Shown piece after piece: positions 39,680 to 51,246 of a DNA stretch of 64,000 bases. The notes below the pieces were generated by a model, which saw only the letters and a program-made list of their open reading frames with translations, had not been told where the DNA came from and searched no databases. The stretch spans positions 62,001-126,000 of the forward strand of contig JAZARR010000074.1 in NCBI GenBank assembly GCA_037389465.1, written 5' to 3'. Every line of letters starts with the position of its first letter. Position 1 is the first letter of the stretch. The position numbers and the translations under genes are program-made. Source of the stretch: Baylisascaris procyonis (lineage: Eukaryota; Nematoda; Chromadorea; Rhabditida; Ascarididae).

Positions 39680-40070
39680 TGTCTCAACTGAACATCAACC
39701 AAAAAACTTGAAAGGACAGGGGGACCTTCTCAACTCATTACAAACATTTGTACGTGAATAGAATGTGTTACCTAAAGAAACTGTGGAAGCAAAAAATCTC
39801 TCAACATTCGTTGCGAGATTAAATTTTTGTGATTTTTCACTAATACCTATCAAATGTTAGCGTGCAATCGATCGGCTTTTTTCTGTGAATTCGTATTCTG
39901 TTATTGTAGCTTTCTCACTACATTCTTCCTCACCACAGTGTTCTTTTAGTTTTTATGATCTCTTTTAACTTGCCGTTCTATGGTCTATATGCTTTCTTAT
40001 TACATCATACGATAATTACACCCGAATCTCACTTCCTTATTGAAATGATGATGTACTCACCCACGTAGTA
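39680..40070 (+). repeat. Diverged duplicate, plus-orientation copy (partner at 48.87-49.30 kb)
   Basis: This block is matched, in opposite orientation, by 48870-49300. Over the best aligned 120 bases I count roughly 80 percent identity. The start covers a coding-like segment reading L-L-N-S-L-Q-T then V-A-R-L-N-F-C. The rest, non-coding in both copies, includes TCACTACATTCTTCCTCAC and AACTTGCCGTTCTATGGTCT. The peptide frame here carries an in-frame TAG where the partner has TGG, so this copy is broken. Confidence 0.8.
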
Positions 40071-42530
40071 TGTCTGCAGGCAGTAAGCCGCTGTGCCAAT
40101 GGTTATTTTGATTAGAGCGACACTCGCCTCAAGGAAGTTGTGCTTTAAAAGAGATCAGACAAATTTAAATTTACTCGTCGGGTTAAAAAATTTTTTCAAA
40201 TTTTAGATCGTTACGAAATATTTGATTATCAGTGATCGACAGCGGAGCGATGCAACGGTAGATGTATCCTACTTAAAGGTGTCATAAAGTTTTGAATGAA
40301 GAGGGATTCGCAGTTAAGGCGCTCGGTCGCTTAGGAGAAGGCATAATGGCGGATTATTACATCGCTTCCTTCATGTCGCTCGCTGTACGATATCTCTATT
40401 TGACGCTATCGTCATTTAAGGAATTTGAATATACACATCCCATGCGAGTATGATCTAGTTGAAGTTGTTATTTTCATGCATTATAATTGGTCTTGCGTGC
40501 GATTCCCTTTCTTCCATGTTCCCTGCTGCGATTAATAATCATCCATGTAATTTCTCTGAATTCCCTCCTAAATCCATCTAAATAAAGACGTCATTAGAGG
40601 TTTGCTTCAACAATTTTATCTCCATCTGTCGTTAGTGACTAATTATGCGATATAAATCGGAATGCAGTATTCACAGGTCGTTTGTTGTGGCAACAAACCT
40701 TGGAAAATGAAGTGGCTAATGATCGCCTTTGAATATTATTTCCGGATATTACCATTACTTTCAACTGCTATAACGTTCTTATGAAATGTTTTGATGAATG
40801 ATTTTGCTTTATTCCTCATATCTCAATTTTCACAGAAGTGAAAATCACCACTTAACGAATTTTTCATCGTTGAAATAAATTTGTTGAATTCATTGTTAAG
40901 CAATTAATGTTCAATCGCGCACTCATTTCTTATTATAACAAATGAGATATTTGCGTATGAAGAAAATGATTTTGTTCTTGAGAGATTACATCAAATTAAT
41001 CAACTTGCCGATATTTAAAATCTCATCAATTTGTTGATGAGTTGTAAATATAAAAGTGATCATCATCGAGCATTATACAATAATTGCGCTGTCCTATTTA
41101 ACGCTGTAATTATTTCAACATTTCCAATAATTTATTTAATTACGAAAATTGTGCACAATGAAAAGTACACCAACTGCGTGTGTTTTAATAGTAATTTTTA
41201 TGTACCAGCGTAAGTGTTCCTATGCAATGTGAGGGCGTTTCATTTCTCATTTCTGATATGTCTGCGGTCATTTCTAACCTATGATTTCTTATCAAAGCCG
41301 TGTTCATCGCATCCGAAGACATTTGTTTCCATTTAGAATATTCGTGAATTCTTCAAATTAAGTATGCTGTCCAAACTCAAAGGTTAAAATTACTTTCTAT
41401 TGCAGTTGAAAAATGTTTTAATGGGTTTTTGGAGATTTGCTTTTGCAGAAGCAATTGTGACAATTCCTACCCATGAGTTGGTCTGCGCGTGCCTGTTTTT
41501 CTACCCGAAAGTTTCAAAGCGAAGCCGTCGTTATGAAATTTGATGGATATTACATAACGGAATGAACTCTGCCATTTTTCATACTGACCTAGGAACTCCG
41601 TTAAGACCGGTGAGCGCGTAAACGAGGCGGAAAATCCGTCGAAACTATCTAAATCGGTTGAATTTTCATTTTACCCTTGTCCAGTTAGTGCAGGACGAAT
41701 CTTAACTAAAAGGTTCTTGTCCGAGAGATTAAAAAATAGAAGAATAATATCTCGCGCCCTTGATGGTTTGCAGTTAACGTATGAAAGTGAATATTCAACA
41801 TACCAAGATGAGTGATCAATTCAAAAGCGCATATCACGCCATCTCTTACGGCATGACTCTTCGTGGTGTTCTCAAGCTTCTCTGTGTAGCGCCTTTGCAA
41901 CCGTAGTAGACGTCATTTCTCTTCGCAGCAAACAAAAGCCTCAAACAGCTTCATCTCTACAAGTGAATGATCATCTTTTCTATATTTTAAGTGGCCCTTC
42001 TGTATTCTCGGTTTCAACAATGACTTATAATATGTGTACGTTTATGTGCAAACGCTCAGACAAGCACACGATGAATGCGTTGGTTTTCCTTAGCATCGAA
42101 CGAACTTCCCTCAAACAGGATACGATATTCATCAAAATCCCGCTCACGAATGCTAATATTCCCTTTCTTCTTTTTTTGCAGCTTTCCAGTATTGTATTCG
42201 GCTGCGTTACTGTAGCTAATGAGTATATTGGAGTGGGCCTCTCATTATTCGTCAGTATTCACCACAGTTAAGTTATCCAGTCGATTTTGCTGTACACTGA
42301 GCATTGAACATATAGGAACGAGCTTTTTACCAGGATAGATTGTACTTCGTTCATAGAGGTGATATTGATGTGGGATTATGTTCCTTACTGATCTATGAAG
42401 TAGGCCATCTAGCCTGCTGTTTATGTGCAACGCAGTCAAACTTAATCCGTTATTATAAGTGTTGTAAGTGTAATAGAGATTGCCTCTTATTCATTTATTT
42501 ATTAATGTGGCGGATGGAGATCGTAGAAGC
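40071..42530. other. Intergenic, no gene seen
   Basis: No gene was supported. A hydrophobic 29-codon open segment behind a good acceptor (TTTTTTTGCAG) at 42181-42270 could be a terminal exon (L-S-S-I-V-F-G-C-V-T-V to a TAA), but no partner exon was found. Slightly GC-richer blocks at 40240-40420 and 41500-41660 may be repeat-derived. Confidence 0.4.
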
Positions 42531-42905
42531 CGAGTCGTAGCGCGTTGCCCGACGATCCGTTGGAGCGGCAACTGGCCGGCGTGTAGTTGGGTTTGGTCAA
42601 CCATGTCGAGTTATCTGCTCCTGCCTTATATAGCAATCCCCATGAATGGGGAGTTGCTATCAGTTGAAGATCGTGCCATCTCCGTTTCTTGAATGGGGCC
42701 TCGTTGTGAATGGAGGATCCCCTTTTTCTTCTTTCTATGAATGGGGATTCGTCAGCTGCCGCCCGTTGATTCAGCAGCGTAGCTTCGTCGTTAATGGAGA
42801 ATCCCCTTTTTTCTTCCTTCTATGAAGGGGGATTCGTCAGCGGCTGCAGCCCGCTGATTCAGCAGCTTCATTCAAAAAGGTGCATCATGGCTCCGCCATG
42901 ACGCG
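42531..42905. repeat. GC-rich island of hairpins and an 84-88 bp tandem repeat
   Basis: A sharply bounded GC-rich block in AT-rich DNA. It holds GTTGCC (42544-42549) facing GGCAAC (42567-42572); a hairpin at 42630-42660 (ATAGCAA/TTGCTAT and CCCC/GGGG around ATGAAT); two tandem units at about 42700-42782 and 42784-42868; and a perfect TCATGGC-TCC-GCCATGA hairpin at 42885-42901. Each unit contains its own inverted pair: GATCCCC (42716-42722) with GGGGATTC (42743-42750), and GAATCCCC (42799-42806) with GGGGATTC (42828-42835). Each then has GTCAGC and GATTCAGCAGC. The pattern suits a non-autonomous mobile element or a structured RNA. No transposase, Helitron-type CTRR end or target duplication was identified. 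Confidence 0.75.
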
Positions 42906-44846
42906 CATCGTTGAAAATACAACCATTCAATTAGTCAATTGGAACTCTTCTATGAGACGTTCCAACAATTAACTTATTTTCTATTAATTATTCATTTTAA
43001 TGATCCAAGGTGGGAAAAGATGCAAAAGTTTGTAAGCATGAATAGCGAGAAGAAGCAAAACCTTTGTAAAGCTTCAGTTAAGGCGAGTAGACTCTCACTA
43101 ATAAGTAAGAAGGTGTAACATTTTCATAGAACTCCAATAATTTTTAGAGAACATTGAACTAATTGCAAAAAACAATGAAAGAGTGCTCGCATTCGCTGCA
43201 CAAAATGGTGCATAGCCACCTTCAGCATCTCCTAAATGCTTGCTGCATAGTGACTGCTTATTATTCTGATTATTTCATCAAGACTCAACTCAATAAGAGT
43301 GCACTTCTCATATAAATTTTTTTATTTTAACGGAGTCAGGTTTTAATAGCTGCGTAATATTCAAAAAACCCCTTGGGTGATACTTCAATAAGTATCTCCT
43401 TCGTTTTACGTTCAAAAAGATTGTTGACGTCGTACCACATTTTTTTCGGACTGTTCGCTACATTTCAAACATTTTCTAAGTTTTTTATTCATCCATATTT
43501 TTGTCTTTCTTGGACCACAAAATTTCAGATCTGTTTTAATTCGATTTTCAGTTAATCGTTCTTTGGTTCCATGCAAGTATTCTTCACAGTTCTATTCTTT
43601 TCCTATTATGCATTTTCTTTTTTTTAAAGATAGATAGGTTCCATACCCTCTACGTTCCATCACTACGGGTGCTGTTCAGTTGAACACATCGTAAAGTTTT
43701 GTGAGAATATTTCAATCGTTGTATTTATATTTCTTGCAGAGTTTTTAGTGAAAACATTTTCAAGCGAATAGTAGAAAATGATATATGACTTTGTTTGGAC
43801 TATACTACCAAGGCGGTGATGTGCACTTCCGCTGGAAAATGATTATTGTCTGCGAAGACAGACACTCTGTATATTTTGAAATCTTGTAGAGTTCTCAGCA
43901 AAATTGTAACGTCAAGCATATCGCGCATTTTTGATAATCTTTTAGTTACTTACGTTTAGAAAACCATTAGGACGTCTTTCCTCGATGTTATGCTGATCAT
44001 GCCCACAATATGTGCCATTTTATTGGTGACGCATTCGGTTAGCATTATTTTGTCTCCTGGTTGTTCATGGATAGAGGTAGCTTTTCTTTGGCTGCTTTGT
44101 AATACACAACGGCGATCATTTGCTAAGCAAAAGTGCTATTTACTTGTATATGAACCCTACTGATATCTTGGACTAGTGGAGTAGCATGGTATTCAACGCC
44201 CTCTTCAATGAAACTTGAAGATATCCGTCTATGCAACCTTCTGTACGAATAGCTGTTATGTGGAGCAAATTCAAATAGATGGAAGGGCGAATTTATGTTA
44301 AGCCATATTTCGCATGCAACGAAGAAATTGGTAGTATAATTAACAACAAACTATGTTGTTTCATGATGTTTTAGGAGGAAGGGATTTGACGTATCAAAGT
44401 AGCATGTCATTGACGATTGTACCACTGCCACCGTCCCTTTTTTATTTTGGCCGTAGTCTCATCTGCCTGATATTCGACGACTTGTTATCACTCTCGTTAC
44501 TTTTCATCTAACACATTCCCATCAATATTTCTACATACTTCGTCATATAAGAACACAACTCTGAAGTACTAAGAGCATAAGTCATAACTACATTGCAATT
44601 TATAAGCAATCTACGAAAATTTAGCTGAGCAATTTGCAAATCCCATAAAGCAAATCGTACTTGTTCAGTCTGTCAGTTCTGATCGCCGATTTTCTTACAA
44701 AGGATGCGATGGAACTCTAACTCTTCCAACGTATAATCTCCATAGCAATGAATGAGTGGGAGGTGGGTGATATGTTGACATTAAAATCGAACTAGTCGCA
44801 AAATGCATCTCTATGACAGTGACAAGAAAATGCAACTTTTAGAGGT
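42906..44846. other. Intergenic, no gene seen
   Basis: AT-rich DNA. No exon with domain, signal peptide or splice partners was found; the 60-codon frame at 43373-43555 is at chance level. Confidence 0.4.
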
Positions 44847-45290
44847 TCATTCGGCGAGTGCCGGAACTCGATAAATGCTGCCTTCCTTGCCGACTGCTTC
44901 AATTTGGTCTTGAAGTTGTTTATTGTCTTTGCACTACAAAAACATAATTGCCGCTCTAGATGAATAAAGAGTAATTCCGCTCACTTAACTGCCAGCTTCT
45001 CTACACGTTCCAGACTTGCATTGATAAGCTCCATGAGACGACGACAGCACTCCTTGACGTACATTATAAAAACAAGAAGAAGATTCTACGCTCTTCATTC
45101 CGCAAGAATGCTGATCCCAGTCGTAGCTATTTAGAAAGCAGCGCGATAGTCGGCTGCTCGCAACCAAGCTATTCGGTGTTTACTTCTTCAGTCAGCTTCA
45201 CGAAGCAATAAGTTAGACAATCTTGCTGAAGCTAAATGAACTTCGACTACTTCTGTGTTGGTAACAGGCTTCAGGAAGATGTTTTCGTGA
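44847..45290 (-). CDS. Exon-like blocks ending in a coiled-coil-type C-terminus (incomplete model)
   Basis: On the minus strand the block 44990-45064 reads Y-V-K-E-C-C-R-R-L-M-E-L-I-N-A-S-L-E-R-V-E-K-L-A and is followed by a GTTAAG donor. After a 56-base intron and a TTTTTGTAG acceptor, 44847-44933 continues in phase with C-K-D-N-K-Q-L-Q-D-Q-I-E, ending P-A-L-A-E-stop. Heptad-spaced L/I/V residues run across the junction, as in a short coiled coil. A further coding-like block, 45202-45290 (H-E-N-I-F-L-K-P-V-T-N-T), sits upstream, but its phase does not connect and the sequence before 45064 lacks a proper AG. This is either a partly decayed gene or a real small coiled-coil protein whose 5' end I cannot place. 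Family not recognised. Confidence 0.3.
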
Positions 45291-46329
45291 CTACAACACA
45301 GTGAATCCTGGTCAACTTAGAAAATAAATGTGGAGATAATTGAGGCTCTCTTAGATGATGTTGTCTAGGATCGTAATAATTATATACTAGGACCCCATTA
45401 TTTAACACTTATAAAGCTGCTGTCACCCGGGAAAAGCAACGTAAGGAAACGACGTAAGAGAGTCGCTAGTGGAAATTAGAGGTGTAATCCCATCGCTGCG
45501 CAAAAAGATCGTAAAAAATTGCTACTTAAACGTGACCTTTCAACCTCTCTTCGAAAAGTTTTGATTTACGATAGCAGTTACGAGTCGCATACCTCGCAGT
45601 ACTGTTCCCAAAAAACTGGACTGTTGATATGTGATAAAAAATTCACCTAACTGGTGGAATCTCATTTGGCAGATGGGGTTTTGTTCCAGAGCGTTCTCGA
45701 ATAGCGAAAAATTTTTCGCTGAATGTTCTGATGACTCCTTATATGACCTTCTGTCTAACCTCAAATCCTACAGCTATAATGTTGCAAACTATATCGTACG
45801 CTGTGAAGCACACATAGCCAATCGGTGTAAGCTATATGTGATTGTGTTAATTCGTAGACGATTGCCGTTGATTTACGATTTTGCTCGTTCTCGGATACAC
45901 GTTGTTACCTCATTACTATTCCTCCATCGATGATAGCCGAGAATGCCACTTGAAAGATTTCAAGAATGCATTTCGCCTCAATAGAGCATCACAGCATCAG
46001 GATATACCCTACTCTATAATGCTTTATAAAGCAATATTTTTCAAAACTTTTATTACTAGTTACTCGATAAATTCGATCCATATAATATGAATTGTTCTTG
46101 ATAGATGCAACTTCTAATAGTAGGATGTTGTTGCATCGTTGATCAGAAATGTGAATAAAGTTAGAAGTTCTGCCAACTGGAATGTTTAGTAGGAGACAAG
46201 CGTTTCAGATCCTAACGTGGACATAGTTATGAATATTTTAAAGAAAAGTATCGACTTTAATAGGATTTCTAAAGAACCAGGAATTATTTCTATTCAATTA
46301 TCATTTCTACACCATTCCACATAAAGAAA
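45291..46329. other. Ambiguous coding-like block on either strand, otherwise nothing
   Basis: Between 45670 and 45830 both strands are open and flanked by splice-like signals. On plus, CAG before ATG 45674, then F-F-A-E-C-S-D-D-S-L-Y-D-L-L and a GTGTAAG at 45827. On minus, CTGTAG, then L-F-E-N-A-L-E-Q-N-P-I-C-Q-M and a GTGAAT. I cannot choose between them. Nothing else was seen. Confidence 0.3.
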
Positions 46330-46330
46330 G

Positions 46331-46446
46331 CAAACGTGTGACATTTTTGTACAGATTAGGAAATCACACGTGCTTGAGCATTAAATCAAGCGAAATCACA
46401 CGTGAAATTACACATGCTATAATGTGATAGCAATATTCGAATATTG
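46331..46446. promoter_or_regulatory. Cluster of CACGTG E-boxes and palindromes
   Basis: Within about 115 bases lie AAATCACACGTG (46361-46372), GAAATCACACGTG (46392-46404), the related AAATTACACATG (46405-46416), an inverted relative CAAACGTGTGA (46331-46341), CACAT facing ATGTG around GCTATA, and a perfect 16-base palindrome CAATATTCGAATATTG (46431-46446). Repeated CACGTG is the core site of bHLH factors. No adjacent gene start is recognised, so a regulatory role is only a suggestion. Confidence 0.35.
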
Positions 46447-46549
46447 TAACATTATTACATTCAGGAATTTCATTTATAACTTTCCAAGCAAACTTTAGTG
46501 TTTTTTTCAATAAACACAGATGAGACGTTAAAAATTATAGGATATGAGG

Positions 46550-46591
<42 letters not shown>
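46550..46591. repeat. TA microsatellite
   Basis: About twenty TA units, with one C interruption at 46560, run directly into a T-run that precedes the perfect hairpin at 46611. Confidence 0.95.
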
Positions 46592-46598
<7 letters not shown>

Positions 46599-46610
46599 TC
46601 ATTCTTTTTC

Positions 46611-46671
46611 ATGCAGAAAGCACAAAAATTCTTCAACATTATATGTTGAAGAATTTTTGTGCTTTCTGCAT
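46611..46671. repeat. Perfect 29-bp hairpin with three-base loop
   Basis: The 61 bases form a perfect inverted repeat. The left arm starts ATGCAGAAAGCACAAAAATT, the right arm ends AATTTTTGTGCTTTCTGCAT, and TAT is the loop. There is no mismatch over 29 pairs. It lies 20 bases from a TA microsatellite. It could be a foldback made by replication template switching, a hairpin RNA source, or an assembly or library artefact. Confidence 0.92.
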
Positions 46672-46679
46672 TTTGCGTT

Positions 46680-47832
46680 GTATAAGTTCTGCATTGATAG
46701 TGTAACCCTACAACCGAATGACAAAGTCGTTTCAGTGCTGAACATTGAGCTAGATGCTTGCAGGTTGGAGGTTTAATGCTCCCTCCAGCCGCTGAACTTG
46801 TTGATGGTAATGTTTGCCTAACTTGGGTTTGCTATAGGAATATAGCAATCGAAACGACCCTCTGGTTGTAGCGCACATTGAAAGCTTATATAAGTGCTCG
46901 CTGTCCTTGTTTTATTCCCATTAATTCGGCTTTCTTCATAAAGGGCACTATGATTTCTTTTAATGTTTCATAATTCTTCTACTCGTTATTGCGTTACTTT
47001 TTTACCCGAACAATCTCATTAATTGTCACTAATCGCTGCAATGTTCTATCGGCCACGAATTGTAGTTGCGACTAGTTTCATAATCATATCATCTGCAGTA
47101 ATGGTTAATAGAACGGCTTAATTATCGAAATAGAATGTGACTCTTTGTATTAGCAGTGTAATCGCATTAATATCTCATTGCTGTTCCCGTTCGATAATTG
47201 CGAGTTTTCTTAAACGCATTGATTGCAACAATGTTCGCTCAGGTGAATATTATTTAGATCAACTGAATTTCATACATTCTGTAACAGCAAGTGCACTCAC
47301 AATGATAAACATCGATTGTAAACACGTATGTGGTAAATATCAAAAGAAGCAATAAGAATGGCATTCTACCTCTGAAGTTTATGGTGATGGGAACATCTTA
47401 TCATTATGCGATCTCATTCATAGTCCAGCATACAATGTCTGTAATGTGCTCTCATTGAAATTTGAAAGCAACTCGAAATCGTGATCACAAGAAAATTACA
47501 ATTTTCATAGCGGAGTAGGAAATTCTTGGGAAAATAGTCACATTTTTCACCACAATAGGAGGTGAGGCGAATTGATCAAACGCAATCGCAAAGAAGAATT
47601 ATTCCCACTAACTGATATTATAGCTTTTTCTTCCCTAAGTTCGCAGACTCTATTGCACGACTGTAATGCAAGAGCAATAAATTTTTCACAGGGTTTGAGT
47701 GTCATGGAGGGCTTACTGAGAAGCTGTCGTTGATTTTTTGATATTGCTTGAAATTAGCACAAAGCTATTTTACGTTTTATCTGCATAGGCTTATCCAACT
47801 TGTTTTGCGTTGTTAACACAGCCGAGGTTCGC

Positions 47833-47927
<95 letters not shown>

Positions 47928-48869
47928 TGTCTGATCCTTTTAGGTTCATCAGTTATTTGCGTCAACAGATATTCATCAACAAGTAATAAGTGATCGCTTA
48001 TTTCAGAGAACACCACACAAGGCACAAATTAGATTCGTGGCTGAATGGCTTAATCACTCGAAATGAGATATAAACAAGAAACCACAATTAAAGCATGAAT
48101 GTACTTGCGGATGCAGATGGAAACGGAAATGAGAAGCAACAAAATGAATAGGAAGTGATAAAAATGAAAGAATGTGCCAGTGTAGCTGCCACAAGATGTG
48201 CTTTTGCAATCTCGCACATCACAGCAACCGTTTTTATAAAATATGGACGAACGATACATGGTGCCTGATAACGCACTCGTTTTTTCCCAGGAATGATCAC
48301 TGTTACAAATCAACAACAAAATATTCTTCCACTCCGACCAGATCGCCCAAAAAATGAACTCCTTACCTCTGAGTTATGTATGCGAGAACACCATGCCGAT
48401 GTGCTCTGCATTTTTACCAGTTGGTTTCAGTTGTACGTTTATACCGATATATGTTACTTTCATATCCACGTTCTCATGACGCTCACTTGTTTGCGCAATT
48501 TTAGCAGCATTCTTTCTCTGTCGTTCTGATGCTTTTTTCTTGCCTCATCTCTATAAATTTTTCTCACTCACTTCCGCTTTCAGAAAATTCCACTCGGCAT
48601 ATTTTCATACATGCGAAGTACGAATGCTAGAAATCAGAGTAGAAATAGAATGTTATAACGACGAGCGAGCAACAATTAAATTCGTATTCATAGAGGTCTA
48701 ACATTTTAGCACTATAATGAGGAGCTCGCGCAACCTTTACGAATCAGCGCTTAAACGCCAATCTCAGGCACTCAAACATTGGGGTGCTGTTTGCCAGTCT
48801 ATAGCTTTGGGCATTGATCACAGATATGGGTTTGTTCGACATCTAAACCGCGGCCGGCCGCTCTTAACA
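46680..48869. other. Intergenic with a long TA microsatellite, no gene seen
   Basis: Apart from the TA array at 47836-47925, only chance-length frames were seen. Several of these read through the TA array as I-Y repeats and are not genes. Confidence 0.45.
47836..47925. repeat. Long TA microsatellite, about 45 units
   Basis: An uninterrupted (TA)n run of about 90 bases, self-complementary and able to extrude as a cruciform. Confidence 0.97.
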
Positions 48870-49560
48870 ATGAATATAGGTGGAAGAATGGGTCTTTAAT
48901 GCAATAAAGAAAGCGAGATTCGCACGTAATTATTCTATGCAGCATAATAAGAAGAAAGCTAGACCATAGAACGGCAAGTTAAGAGTGACCATAAAAATCA
49001 AAAAAAAAACTGTAGTGAGGAAGAATGTAATGTAGTGAGTAAGCTAAAACAAAAAAAAGAATGTAGTGAGTGAGTAAAAAACAGAACATGAATTCACAGA
49101 AAAAACGATCGATTACATGCTAGTATTTGGTTGTTATTAGTGAAAACCACAGAAATTTAATCTTGCAACGAATTTTGAGAGACTTTCTGCTTGCAGAGTT
49201 TCTTTAATTGACATATTCCATCCATACACCAATGTTTGCAATGAACTGAGAAGGCCCTCCTGTCCATTCACTTTCCCTACAGATGTAGCACTGGCTGGGA
49301 TACGAAGATATATAAAAAACGCTATCGAATAAGGCATCCAGAAGATGTTGTAGAACAGAGCAGCAAGAAGTGAGGTTTAAAATGAATGTGCACGTAAGCA
49401 TCAAACATAGAGTATGCACGGTAGAGGGTGGAGATGCGACTATACCATCCAAACGGTTCTGCGATGAGGGGAAATAAAAGAAAAGAAAAAATAACTAAAA
49501 AAGTAAATCGAACTGTGCAAATGAGAATAACACAATAGCGCAATATTGAGAAGCAATGAA
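48870..49560 (-). pseudogene. Minus-orientation duplicate copy with a membrane-protein-like coding relic
   Basis: 48870-49300 is the inverted, diverged partner of 39680-40070. Its minus strand carries an open frame ending at 49137 that reads N-I-F-W-M-P-Y-S-I-A-F-F-I-Y-L-R, then G-Q-E-G-L-L-S-S-L-Q-T, then KETLQAESLSKFVARLNFC and stop. Just upstream, behind a CCTCATCGCAG acceptor at about 49470, another frame reads P-F-G-W-Y-S-R-I-S-T-L-Y-R-A-Y. A one-base shift would connect the two, so this looks like a broken exon of a membrane protein. The family is not recognised. Downstream non-coding DNA has three to four TGTAGTGAG repeats (49010-49070), also present once or twice in the partner. Confidence 0.5.
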
Positions 49561-51246
49561 AACTTTTAGACAAAACGATGCATATTTACAAGAGTGATAT
49601 GAAAACAGAAATGTCGACAGCTTATATTAGCTATTTACAATAGCCAACAAAGAGAGAGCTATTAAAAACCTACCTCAGCATTTAAGTAATCTCAACAAAA
49701 TAAAAGCAGTACTTATACTGGAAAACTGATTTGATGCAAGAACAACAGTAAATGGGCAAAGTCGTTATTCGTTAATTCGAAATGTGTACCCAGCTTATCC
49801 AACTGATCCATAGAAGCGATTTTCTTTTAAAGTATACATGCGTAAGATCGTGCTTTAAATATGTCTTCCAATATGGAATTCTATGCCTTTATACCTCGGT
49901 TTCTGGAGAAATCATTCGAACATATTCAATCTGCACATTTTAATAGTAAATTTGAAGTCTGCTGAACGACTGAGTATAAACTTTGTTTGACTGCATAGGG
50001 GCGAGTGTTTTTAACCAATATCGATGGTGAGCTTATCCAGCTCCAGCAAATGCTGTTTCATGTTACGTTTTCTGATTGTGTTCCTTATATCGCGGTATCC
50101 TCTGTCACAGTATACAGTAGTTTCTCTTTAATATCTCTGCGTTACGTCTCCTTTCAGCGCACCTTATTCGAACATAATGCCTCATCAAGTTCGCCTCATC
50201 TTTCTGCAATTTTATGAAGAATTTTTTTTTTCAACTCGTTGATGAAATGCCCGCTCATCGATATCCTAAATCGAAATGAGGAAATCCACGGGCAGGGACG
50301 TGAGGACGGATAATGATGAATTCCGAAAACTACTATGCTGTTGAAACTCTCATTGTGACATCTCTGTTACAACACAAAAACCACGATTGTATTCGCGATG
50401 CATTTTGAAGCAACAACAAGATTGCGACCAAATTTTGTTAACTTTTTTTTTATAATCTCCTGCTGGATTCTTTACTGCTCATACCTAGCAATAACCTGTG
50501 AAACGATAAAATAGTATGTTGTGAAAACGTCCATGTTTACTCCATAATTCGTTCAACTCGTATAATTTATCATTAAATCACGTGGTCTGTTTAGGAAGTG
50601 CAATAAACAATATTGTACATAAACGTAAACGCATTAATTACAAAGGTTTATGAGAGGAACAAAAAAAGCTGATATGCTTCAATAGGTTTCTAGCAGCCCA
50701 ATGCTGTTGTTTAGCAGAATTCCTTATTTCGTTTTCCGCATGTAATAATCTGAAACAATGCTATCGATCGAATAAACTGTTTTAATAGAGAAATTGTCCA
50801 AAAGACTTTAATTCGATCACCTCAAGTTCCAACTGTCCACATTCCTTCACTTTTGTTGATAGATTTTATTGCTGTATTGATCTCTTGACTAGCGTTTACT
50901 GAAATTTTTTCACTCTATTTCAAATTAGAGAAATAGATTACGACGATGGATATTTGCGCATTCCAAATAGCTTATTTGACTATTCGTTCACTCCGCCCTC
51001 TTTTGCTATCGCTCAGATAAATCATCTCAGTGCCCTGTATTGCAGGCCATGTCAGTGTTGTATGTTTCTGGTTATATTTCTATGTCGTTTAGATTAACGA
51101 CTGATTGCTGATTAACAATGGCAATTTTTTTAGTCGGGTTACATATTCGAAGTGCGTCTGCGTTCATCATTTGTCGATGATTCATGCAGCTGATCTTATG
51201 CCACCCGTCTGTCTCATGTGAGTGTCACTGGTATGAGTACTAGCCC
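49561..51246. other. Intergenic, presumed upstream region of the GPCR gene
   Basis: AT-rich. No other gene was seen. If the first exon at 51247 is right, the promoter lies here; no TATA box or initiator stood out. Confidence 0.4.

Noticed and set aside
47834..48025. 63-codon minus ORF with repeated I-Y
   Set aside because: It is translated TA microsatellite.
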